Shown one piece after another: positions 48,086-60,102 of a DNA stretch of 64,000 bases. The notes under the pieces are model-generated. The model was not told the origin of the DNA. It saw nothing but the letters and a program-made list of their open reading frames with translations, and made no database searches. Source of the stretch: Paramecium sonneborni (Eukaryota > Ciliophora > Oligohymenophorea > Peniculida > Parameciidae); contig CAJJDN010000074.1 of NCBI GenBank assembly GCA_905182985.1, positions 238,104 to 302,103 of the forward strand, given 5' to 3'. The position numbers were made by a program, and so were the translations under genes. Every line of letters begins with the position of its first letter. Within the stretch, counting starts at the first letter, position 1.

Positions 48086-49020
48086 TCATAATGTATTTGA
48101 ATTGTTTAATTATGAAGTTATTAATTATTCTAAACAAATTTTATAACTTATCCAAATTAATATACTTATAGTTATACAAATTATTGAAGATAATAAAGTT
48201 AAAAATTTGTCAAAGTTTTAAATGTACTGTTCGCTTTTTAGAAATCTTTTTGTAACATCATTATATGTTTAAATTCTTTTAGTGTGAATATTTGAAAGGT
48301 TTCTATTTCCAAAATATGCAAAATCTTTTGTCTCGCAATAAAATTTTCAATAAATTGAAGTTTAAACTTATGATAATAATAATTGATCTACTTGAGATGA
48401 AATTTTAGAATACTTATAATCTTATATACAATTAAATTTATTTTAAGATATATCAATATCATCAATCAGTTCCATTATTTAATCCTCACTAAAAAATCTT
48501 TTTAGGAATTCTTTCTTATCTTTTACTTATGGTTCAAGTGTGTGTCGAGAACCTAAACAAGTATTGTTCCTTATGCCTTCTAACCTAGTGGATCCGGTTC
48601 TTAATACACTCTTCCAATATTCAAATCACAGGAAAATTATGGGAATGTGCTTCAATCTTTCTAGCCTTTAGAAAAAATGGAAAAAATTAATTTATTCTTT
48701 ACAATATTTATCTATTATTTTTCTTTTAATAAGTTGATGTTTCTATCAATTCAATTAATTAGAATTCACTGCTCCTTTCTAGAAGTTTATTAGTTCCTCC
48801 TATTCAAATTACCATTTTTCTCAAAAATTTTAATAGGAATGTAATCTAGATAAATCTTTCAATTACTAATTGATTTTAATTCTTATTTTATAAATTTAAT
48901 CTAAATTAAATTATAGGTTATTATTTTATTATTATGATAATCTTTTAAAATTTCATGATTGAAAGGGCAATTCTTATTTTTGTAATTAAAATCTTTCAAG
49001 AATGGTTTATTTAATAATTT
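48086..49020 (-). CDS. Hypothetical protein with C-terminal membrane anchor (5' end unresolved)
   Basis: A chain of protein-like segments on the minus strand can be joined: LLNKPFLKDFNYKNKNCPFN, IELIETSTYQKKNN, FFLKARKIEAHSHNFP, then SVLRTGSTRLEGIRNNTCLG, KKEFLKRFFSEDQIMELIDD, DFAYFGNRNLSNIHTKRIQ and a hydrophobic helix LLSSIICITISILIWIS near the end. The joins need introns of 21, 34, 19 (GTG start) and 36 nt (in frame, containing TGA), which is at the edge of what is normal here. The start codon is not certain; an ATG at 49333 (MNKATRQFKSHCH) is a candidate. Relatively G+C-rich coding around 48530-48620 could be mistaken for an RNA gene. No family recognised; a partly decayed gene is possible. 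Confidence 0.45.
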
Positions 49021-49746
49021 ATTCTTTTTTTATACTTTCCCTTTTTCCTTATATAAAATAATAATTATAAATTAATCTTTAATTGATATTGATTCACTTT
49101 TTTTTGAATGAATCAAATTTCAATACTTAAGTTTGAAATTTATTTATTTTCAAAATTTTTGAATTTTAATTTTTAAACTTTAAAAGATAGAATTGATCAG
49201 TTTATAAATTTAAATGTTCAATGATTGTTATTAATTCTTATTTTAACGAAAATGATCTTTATATATCAATTCATTTAACCTATAATTTTCTTATATGACA
49301 ATGGGATTTAAATTATCTTGTAGCTTTATTCATTTATTCTCTTCCTAATTGAGTTATGTTATTATTATATATTTTAAGGAGACTATTTGATGTTAAGATA
49401 TTTTTAGAAGTGCTTCGTTTAAAATTATTTTAATTTATTTAATATGCAATATTTAAAACCTTTAGAAACAAATTAATCTTTATTGGAGTTATACAGGTTA
49501 AGGTTCTTATTAGTAAATTATTGAATATTATTATTTATTGCTTAATATAAGAGTATTATATGTATTAAGTATATTTAAAGATTAATATAATTTATTTTGA
49601 ATAGTACAAAATATATAAATTTGGAATGAATAAAATAAGTAATGGATTTGAAAAGAGAAAGATAATAAATAAAAATCAAAGTTTTTTAATTTATATAGTT
49701 TGGAGTTTTAGGGAAATTATAAATATTATATTTTATAAAAATTTAC
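49021..49746. other. Intergenic region with possible 5' exons of the minus-strand neighbour
   Basis: May hold the first exon(s) of the gene at 48086-49020 (ATG 49333) and the promoter of the Rab6 gene. 49340-49746 is A+T-rich and shows no coding-like sequence. Confidence 0.35.
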
Positions 49747-50511
49747 ATGGCCTAAAATACAACAAGTGGACCAATGCAAAAGTTTAAAATAGTTTTCCTA
49801 GGTAATTAATCAGTTGGTAAGACATCTATAATCAATCGATTTATTTTTGACAATTTTACAGGGAATGAATAGGTATTTGGAATTCAAATAATAATAGCCT
49901 ACTGTTGGAATTGATTTTATTTCTAAAACACTATAAGTAGATAATAAATCAGTTAGACTTTAATTATGGGATACTGCTGGATAAGAAAGATTCAGATCTC
50001 TTATTCCTAGTTATATCAGAGATTCTTAAGCCGCCATTATATGCTATGATATTACAAGTAAATACTATTTTCTAATTTAAGATGAAAAATCATTCTAAGA
50101 TTTATAAAGATGGATCGAAGATGTCAAGGAAGAAAGAGGAGATGAAGTTTTAATTTATATTTTGGGAAACAAGACTGATCTTGAATCAGAAAGATAAATT
50201 CAAACTGAACAAGCAGAAGCAAAAGCTAAAGTAACAATATTTTATTTACAGTTTAAAGGAATTGGGAGCCTAATTTTCAGAAGTATCTGCTAAAAGTGCA
50301 CATAATGTAGCAGAATTCTTTAAAAAATTATCCTATGATTTACAAGGAAATCCCAATGAATAATTATCATAACAGCAACCTTAATTATAGGTAATTACTT
50401 TTTTTATCTAAATAGAAAGCACCATAATAATAGTAATAGCAAAATCAAACCTAATAACTAAAATCAACTGATGCTACAGAAGATAAAAAGTAAGGAGGCG
50501 GATGTTGTTGA
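49747..50511 (+). CDS. Rab6 GTPase
   Basis: 220 residues after introns of 25, 24, 28 and 25 nt. All Rab motifs are intact: P-loop GNQSVGKTS, PTVGIDF switch I, [20 protein letters not shown] (the Rab6 signature around switch II), GNKTDL and VSAKSAHNV. The tail is Gln-rich and ends KKQGGGCC, a double-Cys geranylgeranylation signal. Family knowledge: Rab6 controls retrograde traffic through the Golgi and Golgi-to-ER transport. The third intron must end at the second possible AG (28 nt) to keep the frame through AKAKELGAQF. The Rab6-like gene at 25720 is a diverged paralog that lacks this tail. Confidence 0.95.
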
Positions 50512-51538
50512 ACATTAATATATTCCATTTTATTGTTCTGCACAAATAACAAGCTTATTTATTATTATATATATTATCATATTATCTATCCGTCTTCTTT
50601 TTGTTTAACTTTCATTTTTTAAAAAAAGCTTATTCTAAAAAGTATATGGTAAGTTATTCACATTCATAAAAAATTAAGTTCTTTTAATATATATGATATA
50701 ATATATTGTATCACTTTATGTGATTTCTTTAGTCCACAATTTCTACAGTTTTTAGATACTTAAATTAAATACTATTTTATATCTTGATAACTTAAATCTT
50801 CTAATATAATTTATTTTTTAAAGTTCTTATTATCGTATTTAATTAGTCAATAAGGATCTTGAATTAATTTTAAAAATTATTTTATTATACTTTAAATTCT
50901 TATTTATTATCTCTCTCAATATGATAATAATTAATACTTTCAAAAAATCTTTAGGTTTTCAAATGATAGATCATTGCCATAACTTATATTTTATAAGTAT
51001 ATTATTTATGAATTACAGAAAAAATTAAAGGTATAATGGAATGTGCAGTTTTAATATTATCATTAATAAACCAGAGGAATGTATCTTATTCTTTATAATT
51101 TTGATCACCTATAAATATAAAGGTTTTTGTTTTTAAATTGTAAATAATATTAAAGATTTATAATTATTCTGATTTAATGACTAAAAGCAGCTTATTTCAA
51201 AGATAAGTTTATTTAGTAAAACATTTTTGATAGATTATTCGATGATTTTTGAATATATTATAAATTAAGTTTAAATTATTAATTTATAAACTAATTGATT
51301 GTATGAAGATATGTGAATAAAAAGAAATAAAAATAATTCAAATTTGATAAAAAAAATAAATTTTTTAGATTTATGGCCCTTAATATGAAAATAAGAAACA
51401 AAATGAAGGTTTAAAATATCAAATTATTAATTCTAAGAAGCTTTTATTACCAAGCTAAATTAAATAATCAAATATCTTTGATAAATTTAATATATTAACA
51501 TATTTTGTTTTATGTATATATTTAATAAATGAAATATC
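50512..51538 (-). pseudogene. Coding relic (about 50711-51235) in intergenic DNA
   Basis: Minus-strand fragments: SIKNVLLNKLIFEISCFQSL and KSLILFTIQKQKPLY in one frame. Then GDQNYKEQDTFLWFINDN, IKTAHSIIPLIF and, to a TGA at 50711-50713, FESINYYHIERDNKQEFKVQ in another. The change of frame near 51115 has no matching intron, so I read it as a frameshifted pseudogene. No family is recognised. The rest of the interval is featureless. Confidence 0.4.
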
Positions 51539-51977
51539 TCAATAATCTTTTAATATTTGCAAGACATCATTATAGAAATCATTGTTAAGTCTTTGAATAT
51601 AATTGTCGCAGCAAACATTAACTTCAGCTACATTTCTTGCATCACTAATGCATGAATTTGCATCAGCTATATAAAAATATATTATTATTTGATACTTGTG
51701 TAGTATTATGCTCTATTATACACTCTATCTTACAAATCCAACCAATTTTATCTCAAAGAAAGACTAGAGTAGAGATTGAATTTTACTTTTTTAATGTAGG
51801 CTTACATGCAGTTGCTACTTTTCTAAAAGCATCCTTAATGATCTCTTTCTTATCAGTTGGAATTCTGACATTTTCATATTCTCCTACAAATTTAGTATCA
51901 TTTCCTTGAAAATCAGCTGTAAGTGCATTATATTCAGCTTCTTTGTTCATCTTCATTATAACATCTTTGGCTGTCAT
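51539..51977 (-). CDS. Hypothetical small helical protein
   Basis: 128 residues after introns of 23 and 29 nt; the spliced length is a multiple of three. It begins MTAKDVIMKMNKEAEYNALT and contains FVGEYENVRIPTDKKEIIKD, then, after the introns, CISDARNVAEVNVCCDNYIQ and a C-terminal helix DVLQILKDY. It has four Cys in the last half, no signal peptide and no membrane segment. No family is recognised. It lies 118 bp downstream of the RRM gene on the same strand. Confidence 0.7.
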
Positions 51978-52095
51978 TTTGAATAAAATAATATTTAATT
52001 ATTATATAAATATTCAATGAAAGAGTTTTCTTTTTGATTTTGCTATTACCTACAGTGTTTGGGAAATCTAAAAATAATAAAAATAAATTAAATTG

Positions 52096-53031
52096 TCAAT
52101 TCATTTCTTCATCATTAACTTTTATTATTTTCTATATATTGCTTAATTAATTTACTTATAATAGACCTTTCTAAATAGACTGACTAAAATCGATTCTTCG
52201 GACCTTCACAGATTCAGGATGAACATTAACTAATATTTTATTTTTTTATAATCCATTCAAATTAGTCCCATTAAATGCGATTGCAATTCTCTCACAATAT
52301 TCTAAGTCTTTCAAAACAATTGTAATGCATCCTACATCATCAATATCTATAATGTGCTTTTGACTTTCTCTTATACATTCTTTTTATTCCATTTTTAAAG
52401 TGTAACATATTATCTTTTCTATTTAACTAGCACTAATCGTATTGTCCAAACCTCTTAATATAATTGCAGTAAATTCTTCATTCATTAAAGCCAATTAACC
52501 ACAACTAAATTTATAACCAAAAATTGATTTTGCTTATTTTTGATTTTATTTACTCATAAATTGATTTGCCACTATCAATGGTTAATCTGTTTTCAATTAA
52601 AATAATAAGCATGGATTTGATTAATAGTATATTTATTTTATTTCTTACACAAAACCTTTTATAGGTAACTTATCCACAAATTCTTACACCTTTTAAATAT
52701 CTATATTCTCTTCTATGTTTTTAATTATTAATTTAGATTTCAAACCATCCTTTAATACTGTTGAACAAGGAATCTAAGAATATTATGAAATCATAATAAT
52801 TTGAGAAGCAACTTTATGTAATGATGGATATTATGAAGGTGTAAAAACAATAGATTCAGAATCTGAACTCTCTTGAGCTACAATTTGATAATCATTTGTC
52901 CCATAATTAGTTTCGAACATTGAGTATTTTATTGACGGAGCCCAACTCTTCCTCTGCAATAAATTTAATTGCCGTTGCTTATTATGTTTATACACTTCAG
53001 CAATATTCTTTTTTGGAATCGAATTACTCAT
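52096..53031 (-). CDS. RNA-binding protein with two RRM-like domains
   Basis: 311 codons from MSNSIPKKNIAEVYKHNKQR. Residues about 115-175 resemble an RRM start (KSKLIIKNIEENIDIQKVQE). A clearer RRM lies at about 205-290: AIILRGLDNTISASQIEKII with RNP2-like ILRGLD, and VGCITIVLKDLEYCERIAIA in the RNP1 position, followed by FNGTNLNGLQ. The aromatic residues of canonical RNP1 are absent, so RNA affinity may be altered. A 24-nt GTAAAT...TAG stretch before the last codons could be an intron; it is in frame and has no TGA, so either reading ends at the same stop. Function unknown beyond likely RNA binding. Confidence 0.75.
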
Positions 53032-53829
53032 TCCATTAATTAAGGTTGTAAATTCTTAATACATTTATTATAAACTTTATATACAATATTTCTTAGATAT
53101 TTACCAAAAAAATATATTCATCTAATCATTTCTGTTCCTCCCTCTAAACCATCATTAAGCCATCTATTTAATAGAATTATACAATTACTATTCATCTTTT
53201 ATATCATTATTTCAGTATTATTTTTATCAAACAAATTAATTATATAAATTCTTTAATCCAAACCAATAAATTTTCATATTATAAAAAATAATTTTTAATT
53301 TAATAAAATAATATTGATTCTTATCTTGTTTTATAAAGTACAATATCAACTTTTATCAAATAAAATTTATTAAGAATATTCATTTGTAATCAAAATTCAC
53401 ATAATAAATCTATTAGCTTTATTATATTTTTCAATATATAACATTCAAACATTATTTTTTAGATTTTATAATTTCTTCTCTAAAATAGAATTGCTAATTT
53501 TAATTACTCATTTGTTAAAAACAAAAATTAAATTAAATAAAATTAATGTGATCTGATTCTAATATTAAGTGGTGATAAAATATATAAAATCAAGTTAAAA
53601 AAAATCTATCACCTTTAAAAATTTATAAAATTTTAGCATTTAATTTGTATCTATTATTTAATCCAATTTATACTTGACTATTTTAATCTAATAAAACGAA
53701 TAAAATTAGCTCTTTGAAAGTTTTATAAAGTATTGTAAAGTAGATTTATATTGAAAAGATTTTTAATTTAAAGGAAAATATTTATAATCATATTCTAATA
53801 AGGGATATTTTAAAGAGTTAGTATATCTA
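53032..53829 (-). pseudogene. Intergenic region with a WGR-like relic at 53118-53277
   Basis: The minus strand at about 53277-53118 reads KFIGLDQRIYIINLFDKNNT, then LLNRWLNDGLEGGTEMIR, ending in TGA. The pattern is reminiscent of the WGR domain of PARP-type proteins (YxIQLL...RWGRVG), heavily altered. It has no start codon and no neighbouring PARP domain. The remainder is A+T-rich and empty. Confidence 0.28.
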
Positions 53830-54743
53830 ATTAAAATTTATCAGGTGTTTAAGGATAAGAATTTAATAGAGACGAAATCAGTGTATCCCTATTTACTCCA
53901 AATTAAGCTAACTAAACAATCAAGAATGATAAATATTAAAATTAGGAAATTCAGCAAAGTACTTTCTAAAAATTAGCCAATTTTAGTAATGCTATTCGAT
54001 ATCAGAAATATAAATTGTAATTTAGTTAATTAATATATTTTTTTTAGTTAACTTTGTAACTGTTCATATCCAATTTTTTCTTCTAGGAAAAATAACTCAC
54101 TAATTAGATTTCTAACACTCTTGATATTTATAATTGTTTAATTTGATTATATATTATAATCAAAATAATTCTACTTCTCCAAAGCTTTCTCAATTGCGCT
54201 CAAGATCTAGTGAAAATTATATTTATATTATTAATATTTCTGTAATCTATTTTAGATAACTATTATTAGATTTAATTTGAATATAGTTCTGCAGGGTTAA
54301 GTTTAAGTACCTATGGTCATAAAAATAAGTTTAAGCTGTAATTTTAGAGTTGCTTCAAATAATGTTCCTTATTTATATTAGTTTTTAAATCTCAAAAGTT
54401 AATTACTGGCATTAGGAAAAAGTACCTTCAAAATATGCATCCTGATTTAAGTTTTAGAAAGCATCAATATTACATAACCACTCTATATAAAGCTGGTTCT
54501 ACTTCGCCTAACTTAAGCATAGGTTAATGTAATTGGAAGAATAGATAACAATAGATAAAATGGTAAGAAATAATAAGTAAGTAAAAAAACAATTTCAAAG
54601 TGAGAGAGTTGATGCATAATTTTAAGGCTAGGTAACTAATTCAATAGATGGCATAAATTATAAATTTTGAAATTCAAAAAAAAATATTTGAATTTGAAAA
54701 AATATTAAACCAAATACACATGTTGTCATTTGATATTATTTGA
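53830..54743 (+). pseudogene. Uncharacterised coding region, probably decayed
   Basis: Protein-like stretches on the plus strand: VQGQEFNRDEISVSLFTPNQ, FQKLANFSNAIRYQKYK, NNSTSPKLSQLRSRSSENY, LSLSTYGHKNKFKLQ and ITGIRKKYLQNMHPDLSFRK, then a helical end VRELMHNFKARQLIQQMAQ with TGA at 54741-54743. No start codon precedes the first stretch, and the joins need several uncertain introns. It is Ser/Asn/Gln-rich and no domain is recognised. It may be a real gene with unusual introns or a relic. Confidence 0.4.
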
Positions 54744-56183
54744 AAGTTTTAATTTAATTGGTTGGGATGAATTTGAGAAACTAAATTCAAAATATAAAAA
54801 AATCAATTTCAAAAAAAATGTTTTTGAATGAATAAAAAATTTTAATTAGGATAACTTAATTTAGGTAGCTGTTATGCATATTAAAATGAAATAACATCCA
54901 GGCTTTAAGAATGATTTTTAAACCCTAAGAGTCTTTAATCTTCATAAGAATTAAAAAATGGATTAAAATGGCACTTTAGGTTAATGAAAATTTCAAACAT
55001 TATTTTTAAATTTGATATCTGCAATAAGATTTAATTAAAAATTACTTTATTTTTAAGGTATTGATTCTTGATATTTGGTTTAGAATTTTATAATTTAGTG
55101 TTTACCTCCTTAAATTTTCAAAAAGAAAGTGTAAAAATTTTTATTTAAAAAACTACTTAATAATTTTAAGTCTATAATATAAAAAATATATTTAAATTTC
55201 TGAAATATCAACATCATAATATTCTTTTATTGCTGATAAGCATTCTACAATTAAAAAGGCTTTTTATTCAATAAAAAAATTATATTTTTTTAATAATTAG
55301 GCGAGATAGCCTCATCATTAACAAAACCTTTATGAAATATTTTTAGTCAAATTTTTCCTAAATTTTAAGTTCATTTATAATTTCTCTTGATCAAGAAAAG
55401 GCAAATCTAAAGATTATAAATTCCTAAAGAATTTCCTAAAGGCATTTGAATTTTGAATATAATTAATTAATAAATTTCGAAGAGATAATTTTATTTCTAT
55501 TTATTACACTTTTTAAGAAGAAAATATCTCGATTTAAGTATTCAACTATTCCTATTATTTAATTTATAGGAATATTACCTTAAAACTCTTTTACAATTTA
55601 ATAGATTATTTTCATTATCAGATCAAACACAAGTAAACTACTTGTTTATATGTCCCTATTTAAAAAGCAATTGCATTAAATTAAGAATATTTTAGTTCTT
55701 AATACACATTATGAATATTTAATTATTATATTTATAATATATTAGTGAATATCTTTAAATAAGAAAATTATAGGGTTTTAATTCAATAGTAAATTATTAT
55801 TAAACATCTTGAATTTGAGAAAATGTTTATTAATTTGATAATCTTTTTATATTTTTTAGTTTTATAATTTTATTTTAATGAGTCTATTTAATGATAAAAT
55901 CAATTATAATTATAAATCATATTTGTTAACCACAAATTTGATATATTAAAGGAGAGATCAATAAATAAAAAATTATTTAAATTATGATCATTTAAAAGTT
56001 CTTGATTATTAAGAAGTCATTTCCTAGTTAGTCAAAACAATTAAAATCCACAAAATAAATTTTTTAAATTAAAATAATTGAATTCTGATGAAGATATGTT
56101 ATATAATTAATTTAAACATCATTAATTTAAGTTTAAATGTGCTTTTGTTATTTTAATCATTTAATAATATTTACTTTATACTA
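54744..56183 (-). pseudogene. Gene-poor region with minus-strand coding fragments
   Basis: About 1.4 kb. On the minus strand at about 55330-55180 there are KGFVNDEAISPNYQKN and, in another frame, QKAFLIVECLSAIKEYYDVD. On the plus strand near 54865-54960 there are LGSCYAYQNEITSRLQ and NPKSLQSSQELKNGLKW. None forms a complete gene; TGA codons and frame changes separate them. 55500-56183 shows nothing. Confidence 0.35.
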
Positions 56184-56822
56184 ATGAATCCATTCACTTT
56201 TGATAATTCAATACCACCACTTAAAAGAGTCAAAGAAAGATTAGTTGGAGATGCAATACTAAAGGTAAACTAATGGAAAATGATTCTTTAAAATGGAATT
56301 CTTTAATCAGATGGTACTTCAATGAGATTAACTTTAAATAAGGCAGCTGAGATAATCGGAATTCCTAAAAAAAGTTTAGAAGATTATAATCAGCTATTTA
56401 AAAAAGTAAAATTGTTGACTGATGTAAATCAATTTTCTAATGAGAAAATGGGAGTGTTAAGAAATTACTTAAAAAAAAATTCCAAAAAGCTCAAAAAAAT
56501 ATTAAAAACTCAAAAAGTCATAGAAAATTCAAAAACAAAATAAAAAAATAAAAATTTTGATAATTCTGCTTAGAAAATTCAATTAGATATCTAAGAAAAT
56601 GAAAAAATTAATGAAATTGGATAGCATTCAATTTCAGATTAGACAAATTTTCAAAAATAAGATGAAACTTCAATGATTAAATTGTAAGAAGATTATGATT
56701 TATTCAATAATTTTGAAAAAGAATATGAATCTGACTTGGAAAGTAATCCTTCTCCTCTAGGAGTAAATTTCATATTCAGAAACAAACAAACAGAATGTCA
56801 GCAACAATTTGATTAATTTTGA
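56184..56822 (+). CDS. Hypothetical ciliate protein with KAAEIIGIPKKSLEDY motif
   Basis: 212 residues, no intron needed. Residues about 45-95 (TSMRLTLNKAAEIIGIPKKS, then LEDYNQLFKKVK and MGVLRNYLKKNSKK) form a helix-turn-helix-like motif that I believe recurs in a group of short Paramecium proteins. The C-terminal half is acidic and Gln/Asn/Ser-rich. Likely nuclear and possibly DNA-binding, by analogy of the motif only. The stop is TGA at 56820-56822, just before the duplicated, decayed tract. Confidence 0.6.
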
Positions 56823-56926
56823 TGAAAAACAGTTACATTTAGTTATTATATTCCGATTAGTAATATATAAAACTTTATATTATTCGTTAAATTTATAATC
56901 AAAGAATTTTTTTACAAAGCATAATA

Positions 56927-58160
56927 CTATGAATTTAATTTCAAATATATTATAAATTTTATTAATTTATTCTATGATATGCATTTTTTACTAAGGTTGG
57001 TAAGTTAAATAATAAACTATCAAATTAGCTATGAATCAGATGTAAGTGGAAGAAAATTTCATCTTGGAGAAAATATACTTTATTAAATTCATAAACAAGC
57101 TCTGTTAGAATATTTGAAGTCTGGAGTAAGTAATTAGAAATAGTTTAATTAAATTTGCTAAAAATGAGCAAACTTAATTCATAAATTCTTTCTTACTATT
57201 TTAAAGGAAGTTTATTTATAACCTTTTTTAAGTAGAACTAATAAAAATTATAAGATAAAATATTTTACCTCAAGTAAGAATAATTAGGTAAATCAAGATA
57301 AAAATACAGAGAAATCTAAAAAGTATATATTTAAATGAAAAAACAATAACAATAATGAATTGAGTTAAGAGGAAATTGAGTTTATGTTCATTGAAGCACA
57401 ATTGTATAATCTCATCTTATAAATTAGGAGGAAGTGCTTAAGATCAAAAATAAATACTACTAGTGTCTTTAATTGATTTTATCTAATAGATCCCTCCATT
57501 AATGGTCTTAAGAAAATTAATTTACAAGAAAAAGAGATAATTGCATAATTTATTCAATATAGAACCCAAGAAAATATCATTACTGCATGAAAAAACTAGC
57601 TTTTTAAATCATTTACTTTACCATAAAACATCAATCAAAAATATAGAAGTGAAAGATTTTACTGAATATATGTCAGTTAAAATATTAATTGAAAGATTTA
57701 AATAGCCTGAAATATCAGAAAATAATCTTTTTAAACTAGTTTAAAATTGTGATTTTAAAGTCATGAATTAATTTTTTTAAAAGAAATTTTTGATAGTTAT
57801 ATAATTAAAACATATTAATCAAGTGGAAAAAAATTATTTTAGAAAGGGTTCTGTGCAAATCATATACTGATATTGTTGTAATTAATTTAAATAGAATTTT
57901 AAAAGTAGCTTGTACATAAATTAATTAAATTTTTGAAAATACATAATCAACTTAATAATAAAAAATAAATTCCACATTTACTAAGACTACTTTTACCTTA
58001 TGGGAGATCAGTTAAATAGCTGAATGAACTTAACTAAAATTAGGAAATTACAGAAATCCTTGAAAGAGAAAAATCTAATAAATGATTTAATATTAACTAA
58101 TGAATTAAATTATTTTTTCAAAAAATCAAACATTTATTGTTAGGTAATGTGCATTAAAGT
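56927..58160 (+). repeat. 1.23-kb block, copy left of second N
   Basis: Recurs at 58162-59395 (offset 1235 bp). It ends exactly at the N at 58161, while the other copy begins right after it. Best explained as a contig overlap. Confidence 0.9.
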
Positions 58161-58161
58161 N
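58161..58161. other. Single-N assembly join
   Basis: One undefined base between the two copies of the 1.23-kb block. Confidence 0.9.
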
Positions 58162-59395
58162 CTATGAATTTAATTTCAAATATATTATAAATTTTATTAA
58201 TTTATTCTATGATATGCATTTTTTACTAAGGTTGGTAAGTTAAATAATAAACTATCAAATTAGCTATGAATCAGATGTAAGTGGAAGAAAATTTCATCTT
58301 GGAGAAAATATACTTTATTAAATTCATAAACAAGCTCTGTTAGAATATTTGAAGTCTGGAGTAAGTAATTAGAAATAGTTTAATTAAATTTGCTAAAAAT
58401 GAGCAAACTTAATTCATAAATTCTTTCTTACTATTTTAAAGGAAGTTTATTTATAACCTTTTTTAAGTAGAACTAATAAAAATTATAAGATAAAATATTT
58501 TACCTCAAGTAAGAATAATTAGGTAAATCAAGATAAAAATACAGAGAAATCTAAAAAGTATATATTTAAATGAAAAAACAATAACAATAATGAATTGAGT
58601 TAAGAGGAAATTGAGTTTATGTTCATTGAAGCACAATTGTATAATCTCATCTTATAAATTAGGAGGAAGTGCTTAAGATCAAAAATAAATACTACTAGTG
58701 TCTTTAATTGATTTTATCTAATAGATCCCTCCATTAATGGTCTTAAGAAAATTAATTTACAAGAAAAAGAGATAATTGCATAATTTATTCAATATAGAAC
58801 CCAAGAAAATATCATTACTGCATGAAAAAACTAGCTTTTTAAATCATTTACTTTACCATAAAACATCAATCAAAAATATAGAAGTGAAAGATTTTACTGA
58901 ATATATGTCAGTTAAAATATTAATTGAAAGATTTAAATAGCCTGAAATATCAGAAAATAATCTTTTTAAACTAGTTTAAAATTGTGATTTTAAAGTCATG
59001 AATTAATTTTTTTAAAAGAAATTTTTGATAGTTATATAATTAAAACATATTAATCAAGTGGAAAAAAATTATTTTAGAAAGGGTTCTGTGCAAATCATAT
59101 ACTGATATTGTTGTAATTAATTTAAATAGAATTTTAAAAGTAGCTTGTACATAAATTAATTAAATTTTTGAAAATACATAATCAACTTAATAATAAAAAA
59201 TAAATTCCACATTTACTAAGACTACTTTTACCTTATGGGAGATCAGTTAAATAGCTGAATGAACTTAACTAAAATTAGGAAATTACAGAAATCCTTGAAA
59301 GAGAAAAATCTAATAAATGATTTAATATTAACTAATGAATTAAATTATTTTTTCAAAAAATCAAACATTTATTGTTAGGTAATGTGCATTAAAGT
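58162..59395 (+). repeat. 1.23-kb block, copy right of second N
   Basis: Matches 56927-58160; the sequence then continues uniquely to 60101. Confidence 0.9.
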
Positions 59396-60101
59396 AAATG
59401 AATATCTGATTCTTTAATATTTTTTGTTGTTTATACATTCCATAAATTAAATTCTAAAATTTCTAGATAGCTAATAGCAATATAATAAAAAATTACTTGT
59501 AGGGAGATGTGTTAAAATCAATTGAGAATACACTCTTTGAGATCTGATAGAGTCAATTTATATTAACTTTACTCTTAAAAAATAAAATATTAAAAATTGT
59601 CATAGCCAACAAAATTTGAATAATAATGTTGAAAATTTATTGATTTTAGCCATGCCTTTATTGTTGGTAGATAATTTTAATTATTTTTGAGATTATCAAG
59701 TAATCCCTTAAAAGAAATTACACCAATTTCTATAAATAAATTAGTTATGAATACGTTCATCTAATTTAACTAAAATTCTTCTTTAAAAACCCAATTTATC
59801 AATGCCGTATTTATTTAAAAATATTTGCACTAATTTGAAGTTGGTAAAGAATTTTAGAGACTTACATTATTGTAAATTCTTTAATCAATAAAATTTTAAA
59901 GATAATTGAATTACCATTAAAAATGATGTAATAGGTTGAAATTTGACACTCTAGATTTAGGATTGAGATTCTTAAGTTGATATACTTTCATCTAAGTATT
60001 AATTTATGGAATTATATAATTTTGCTAGATTGATTGGAACAATAATATCTTATGTCTTAGTTGAATTTGTGAAAATCTTTTGTATCATTTATATTTGATG
60101 G
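58812..60101 (+). repeat. 1.29-kb block, copy left of third N
   Basis: Recurs at 60103-61392 (offset 1291 bp). Its first 584 bp also lie inside the previous block, so that part is present three times (also at 57577-58160). It ends exactly at the N at 60102. Confidence 0.9.
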
Positions 60102-60102
60102 N
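60102..60102. other. Single-N assembly join
   Basis: One undefined base between the two copies of the 1.29-kb block. Confidence 0.9.

Noticed and set aside
48530..48620. Comparatively G+C-rich stretch that could be a tRNA or other RNA gene
   Set aside because: No cloverleaf or box pattern could be folded by eye, and the minus strand reads as good protein sequence there (LRTGSTRLEGIRNN).
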